A stretch of 36,935 nucleotides of DNA from Helicobacter bilis (GTDB lineage: Bacteria; Campylobacterota; Campylobacteria; Campylobacterales; Helicobacteraceae), in assembly GCF_900198365.1 (NCBI RefSeq), contig NZ_FZMS01000018.1:1-36935 (forward strand), written 5' to 3'. The position numbers were made by a program, and so were the translations under genes. Numbering within the stretch: the stretch's first letter is position 1; the number at the start of each line of letters is the position of its first letter. Below the pieces are notes generated by a model. That model made no database searches. It was not told the DNA's origin and was given only the letters and a program-made list of their open reading frames with translations. Shown in pieces: positions 33,712 to 36,935 of the stretch.

Positions 33712-34540
33712 TTTTATTGAACTCTTTATACAAGAAATGGTAGCCACTATTGATGGCATGATGGGTAGAACTGCAGTCGTTACACACACTGGAGATACAG
33801 AAGTAAGCGATAGTTTGCTTGGCACGCCATTTGGAAAAGTTGTGGTAAATGTATCGCTTGGGGCTTCACAAGTTAGCACACTTTGCTTTATCATGCCGGA
33901 GAATCTTGCCACTGCCCTGCCTGATTTAATGATGGGTGGAGAGGGTGATACCGGCAAAGATATGATGGATGATGATGATAAAGACGGCTTAAAAGAAGTC
34001 TTTCAATCTATCACAGGTGCCCTTGCCACCGCACTTGGCGGACATGAGAAGTTGCCACATTTCTCTTTTGCTATCGCTGATGTGGGTAATGTGGAGAGTG
34101 AGGGGAGTTTAAGTGATTTTGATACCGCAAGTCGCTTTGATGTAGGTATAGATTCTGTAAAATCAGAGCTTATCATGCTTACAAAAAATAATCTTTTAAC
34201 ACATGTCCCAAAAGACTTAAAAGCACCAGCTAACACAGCTAGTGGAAGTAAAGATGTGAGTTTAAGCGATAAAGAAATGCGAAATATCAGCATGTTGCTA
34301 GATATTGGACTGAGTGTAAAGGTTCGCATTGGGCAGAAAAGAATGCTTTTAAAAGATGTTATTTCAATGGATATTGGTAGCGTTGTGGAGCTTAACCAAT
34401 TAGCAAGCGATCCATTGGAAATCTTAGTAAATGATAAGATTATAGGAAAAGGCGAGGTTGTTGTTGTGGATGGTAACTTTGCTATACAGATCACAGAGAT
34501 TGGCACAAAAAAAGAACGATTAGAGAGTTTGAGAGGTTAA
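33704..34540 (+). CDS. fliY: Flagellar motor switch protein FliY
   Basis: FliY acts in the C-ring and, in some bacteria, dephosphorylates CheY. In Helicobacter it coexists with a separate FliN. The 278-aa product has a CheC-like N-terminal part (MNDFIELFIQEMVATIDGMM, near 1-150) and a C-terminal SpoA domain (MLLDIGLSVKVRIGQKRMLL, near 195-275). The ATG at 33704 has GAAGGA upstream at about 9 bases and is preferred to the in-frame ATG at 33689, which lacks one. It is the last gene of the operon. No clear terminator is seen in the 163 bases that follow. Confidence 0.94.
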   Translation: MNDFIELFIQEMVATIDGMMGRTAVVTHTGDTEVSDSLLGTPFGKVVVNVSLGASQVSTLCFIMPENLATALPDLMMGGEGDTGKDMMDDDDKDGLKEVFQSITGALATALGGHEKLPHFSFAIADVGNVESEGSLSDFDTASRFDVGIDSVKSELIMLTKNNLLTHVPKDLKAPANTASGSKDVSLSDKEMRNISMLLDIGLSVKVRIGQKRMLLKDVISMDIGSVVELNQLASDPLEILVNDKIIGKGEVVVVDGNFAIQITEIGTKKERLESLRG

Positions 34541-34703
34541 TTGGCTTTTGTTCTTGGTCGTTTTATGTTGGTCTCAAAAACTACATGAAATCTTTTTAAT
34601 GCTGTTAAAGAATTTATCGTAATGGAATGGGTATATTGCCACATTTTGTTGGATTAATCTTCACTCTGAAAGAGAGATTTGTGCTATTGTATTAAGGATT
34701 TAT

Positions 34704-36332
34704 ATGGGATTTAAAGATTCTAAAAGTGTGAGAATATTGAAGGAGTATGGGATAAAGCCCTTCATGTCGCATTGTCTGCATAAAAGCATAAAATCACTCA
34801 ATAGACGATCTATTTTTGTGTTGTTGCAATTCTATCCCAAAATAGTTTTAAATAAAAGTCAGTTTAAAACTTTCAAATTGGCATATAAACATCTTGAAGA
34901 AAATTATAGAAATATCATTGCTATTAGTCCATCATTTTTTATAAAAAACCTTAAAAAACATATTGAATGGTTAGAATCTCAAAGCTTTAAAAATCGATAT
35001 GGTGGTGTTGGGTATTTGGCAGATATTCATGTAAAAACAATCAATGGAGATATAAAGGCACAGTGCGGTGGTACACATCGTGATGCAATTGCACCTTCCT
35101 CTTACATAGATTTTTGTCATGCACATAACAATAATATCAATACACATGAAGACGACAAACAATTCTATCCACCACTACTTAACCCAGAGGAAGTGAATTA
35201 TGAAGATATATGTGCTGATTTGGCTCTTGAGCTTCGTCTGCCCCCCCCACCCCACAAGTTCGTTCTAATTCGCTATGGTTTATCTGGTGGGCTTGCTATG
35301 GCAAATTTTTTACAAAAGAATGGTATTCATGAATGTGACTATAGACAGCTTTTCGCAACAGATTCTCAGCATAGCAAATATGCATGTTTATATGTGGATC
35401 ATCTTTGGACGCCAGATAATGATCGAATTAAAAAACCACTTTACACAATCAAAGAAAACGACAAAATTTTAGTTACGACAAGGGATCCTATTTCACGATT
35501 GAAGTCTATGATAAATCATGGCTATTATTTGAGAGAGGAAATGCGACATAAAGATACTTTCACTATTTTTGATGATCCATATCATGTTGTTAATCGAAAG
35601 GGCTACCATAATGAACATTATGAGATAGATAGCAATACACCATTTATTACCAACAATCTTTTAAGGCATTGGGCATTTACTTGTTCTTTTGCTTATTATA
35701 GCAACCTATCTTTTTTATCCAAGCGCTCAGATATCACTTACCTTGACATACAGGAAATTATGCCAGACAAGGTGTTTGAAACTATGTTACAACTTGCCAA
35801 AAAGTTTGATTTTGCGTTGCCTAAAAAAGAACACAAGGGATTTTATGAGGAGATAAAATGGGGAATTATTTCAATTCTTTTGCCGCTTACATGTTTACTC
35901 TGCGTGAGTAATGGCAGGGAAGTGAAAATTTATGTAACAGGAAAATACGAAGCTGACATGTTATTACTTAATGTCGACAAATTGTTACTTGACAACAAAC
36001 ACCCCTTATTAGACCAAGTTGCTTTCAGTATGAGTGAAGATGATTTGAAAGCCTTGCAAGATGACAAAGAAACACTAGGTAAAGTGAAGGCGTATATGGT
36101 GAGATTCCTAGATGAACTAAAAAAGCGTATAGATTATATACAAAGAAACAACAAGCATGAAAATGATGTGTTGGAGATATTTAGGGGCGATAGAGAATTG
36201 TGCAGAGAGTTTAAAACTATGCTTGATAAAGAACTCATTCATATAAAAGCACATAGACCAGATATTATTGCTTCGTGGAAATACTACCAAGAGTTTGAGA
36301 GAATATGTGCAGAAGAACATGGGATTAATTAA
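34704..36332 (+). CDS. DUF2972-like protein with sulfotransferase-type motifs
   Basis: A 542-aa protein of a type common in Helicobacter and Campylobacter surface-glycan regions; I assign DUF2972 from the overall look (YPPLLNPEEVNYEDICADLA). No signal peptide. KFVLIRYGLSGGLAMANFL (185-203) resembles the phosphosulfate-binding loop of sulfotransferases, and ILVTTRDPISRLKSMI (255-270) their 3'-phosphate motif with R-DP-x-SR-x-x-S. A conserved-looking helical end follows (LDKELIHIKAHRPDIIASWK). A hydrophobic stretch near 393-406 (IISILLPLTCLLCV) is odd inside such a fold. AAGGA precedes the ATG. The codons for PPPP at 180-183 are C8-A-C4, a possible slip site. Transfer of sulfate is an inference. 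Confidence 0.72.
   Translation: MGFKDSKSVRILKEYGIKPFMSHCLHKSIKSLNRRSIFVLLQFYPKIVLNKSQFKTFKLAYKHLEENYRNIIAISPSFFIKNLKKHIEWLESQSFKNRYGGVGYLADIHVKTINGDIKAQCGGTHRDAIAPSSYIDFCHAHNNNINTHEDDKQFYPPLLNPEEVNYEDICADLALELRLPPPPHKFVLIRYGLSGGLAMANFLQKNGIHECDYRQLFATDSQHSKYACLYVDHLWTPDNDRIKKPLYTIKENDKILVTTRDPISRLKSMINHGYYLREEMRHKDTFTIFDDPYHVVNRKGYHNEHYEIDSNTPFITNNLLRHWAFTCSFAYYSNLSFLSKRSDITYLDIQEIMPDKVFETMLQLAKKFDFALPKKEHKGFYEEIKWGIISILLPLTCLLCVSNGREVKIYVTGKYEADMLLLNVDKLLLDNKHPLLDQVAFSMSEDDLKALQDDKETLGKVKAYMVRFLDELKKRIDYIQRNNKHENDVLEIFRGDRELCREFKTMLDKELIHIKAHRPDIIASWKYYQEFERICAEEHGIN
35241..35248. repeat. C8 run (followed by A and C4) in the DUF2972-like gene
   Basis: Eight C, then A, then four C, encoding four Pro directly before the putative phosphosulfate loop. 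The frame is intact at this length. Gain or loss of one C would end the protein before its motifs, so this is a plausible weak phase-variation site. Confidence 0.6.
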
Positions 36333-36725
36333 TATATTATTGTGTTTTACACATTTGGTATGGCTTATTTGCTGGTTGAAATTGTTTCGAGATTGCATGA
36401 TAGATTCTAACCAATCTTTTAATTTATCTATCTCTATCATAGAGAATCTAAAATGCTAGAAATAGCTATGTGATAAATAGCAGAGCAGATATGTTGTTAT
36501 GAAGTTCTTAATAGGTGTGTTGAATATTGCCAGATCACACGCCAATACTTTCACGCAAACTTTTATCCCCCTAGAAGCATTTCATAATTTCCAACTAAAG
36601 TGCAAAAATATTTTTCACAACAAACAGAGATCTATGAAATTCTAAAATTAACATTCAAGGATTAAATGAAAGTTTTATAGCTTCTTTTTAATTTAAAAAT
36701 ATCCCCTCCAACCACAACCTCCACT
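36333..36725. other. Gene-free region before the chemotaxis receptor
   Basis: These 393 bases separate two convergent genes. An AGATTCT/AGAATCT inverted pair near 36401-36451 could form a weak stem-loop. A 48-codon frame at 36499-36645 has no ribosome site and no recognised sequence; it may be a remnant. I see no RNA gene. Confidence 0.6.
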
Positions 36726-36935
36726 CTAGAATCTCTTCCTATTCACATCTTCTAGAATCTTAGCGGCAACAGAATCTATTGCAGTGCTTATATCTTGTGA
36801 TTTGTTAGCAATTTCTACATTTTGCTGTGTAGTTTGCTCTAGCTGCGAAATAGATTCATTAATCTGTCCTATGCCTTGAGCTTGTTCTTTTATAGATTCT
36901 GCCATATCATTTATACTTTGGACTAGTATATTTGT
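36726..36935 (-). CDS. Methyl-accepting chemotaxis protein, C-terminal end (gene starts outside the window)
   Basis: The last 69 codons of a chemoreceptor are visible. They form the long antiparallel coiled coil of the signalling domain: VQSINDMAESIKEQAQGIGQ, INESISQLEQTTQQNVEIAN, and a final KILEDVNRKRF. The IKEQAQGIGQINESISQLEQ heptads match the C-terminal arm of bacterial MCPs, which relay ligand binding to CheA/CheW at the cell pole. No CheR/CheB-binding pentapeptide is at the end. Sensor domain and ligand cannot be known from this piece. Confidence 0.9.
   Translation of the reverse strand, partial: TNILVQSINDMAESIKEQAQGIGQINESISQLEQTTQQNVEIANKSQDISTAIDSVAAKILEDVNRKRF

Noticed and set aside
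34003-34506. Minus-strand frame of 167 codons inside fliY
   Set aside because: It is antisense to fliY, rich in Ser/Pro/Leu as expected for a shadow, and has no ribosome site.
36499-36645. Possible 48-codon gene after the DUF2972-like gene
   Set aside because: No ribosome site, no recognised sequence and no neighbour support. Noted only in the gap entry.
1-36935. CRISPR array, tRNA, rRNA, transposase or integrase genes
   Set aside because: I looked for regularly spaced direct repeats, tRNA cloverleaf ends and transposase motifs and saw none. The repeats present are scattered and irregular.

Overview
The window is AT-rich and reads as a chromosomal segment of an enterohepatic-type Helicobacter (Campylobacterota). 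Four things point there. The flagellin has the H. pylori FlaB length (514 aa) and its terminal sequences. A motility block is ordered small membrane protein, fliA, fliM, fliY. The 69-residue tail of a chemotaxis receptor and a DUF2972-like protein are also present. Finally, the word AGAATC/GATTCT is extraordinarily frequent on both strands. The species cannot be fixed from the sequence alone.

Layout. 1-3812 (minus): the start of a family 2 glycosyltransferase, the tight operon secG-frr-pyrE, and two unrecognised exported proteins. 4050-5852 (plus): an SF1 helicase. 6233-9067 (minus): a tolC-like lipoprotein gene and a macA-like adaptor gene, with no macB beside them. 9215-11164 (plus): a di-haem cytochrome c peroxidase, an SMR transporter and a pilin-like small protein. 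11231-16896 (minus): a defence-type locus with a type IIG restriction-modification gene split by a G12 tract, followed without a gap by a soluble unknown and a four-helix membrane unknown. 17015-23926: ispH, flaB with a sigma-54 promoter, a decarboxylase-like membrane protein, a receiver-domain protein and a LolC/E permease. 24259-30361 (plus): a glycan-type island of very large, mostly frameshifted multidomain genes, ending in a MerR-type regulator interrupted by a G11 tract. 30553-31302 (minus): azlC-like permease. 31585-34540 (plus): the motility operon. 34704-36332 (plus): a DUF2972-like protein with sulfotransferase-like motifs. The window ends in the 3' part of a chemotaxis receptor gene (minus).

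How it fits together. The housekeeping and motility blocks look ordinary and intact. The accessory blocks carry the interest. Long G/C tracts sit in the restriction gene (12), in the wing of the MerR regulator (11), in an intergenic region (10) and, shorter, in the DUF2972-like gene (8). In the first two the present tract length puts the halves out of frame, and one extra base restores a full protein, so both look like phase-variable genes caught OFF. The linker and C-terminus of the restriction gene consist largely of inverted-pair repeats that begin TGTCAT and end ATGACA, all read in one frame. Between 24259 and 29894, undoing four single-base shifts in short A or T runs would give two giant proteins: LOG domain + kinase fold + methyltransferase, and nucleotide-sugar dehydrogenase + polysaccharide deacetylase + two glycosyltransferase-like domains. 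Whether these shifts are decay, slippage or sequencing error cannot be decided here.
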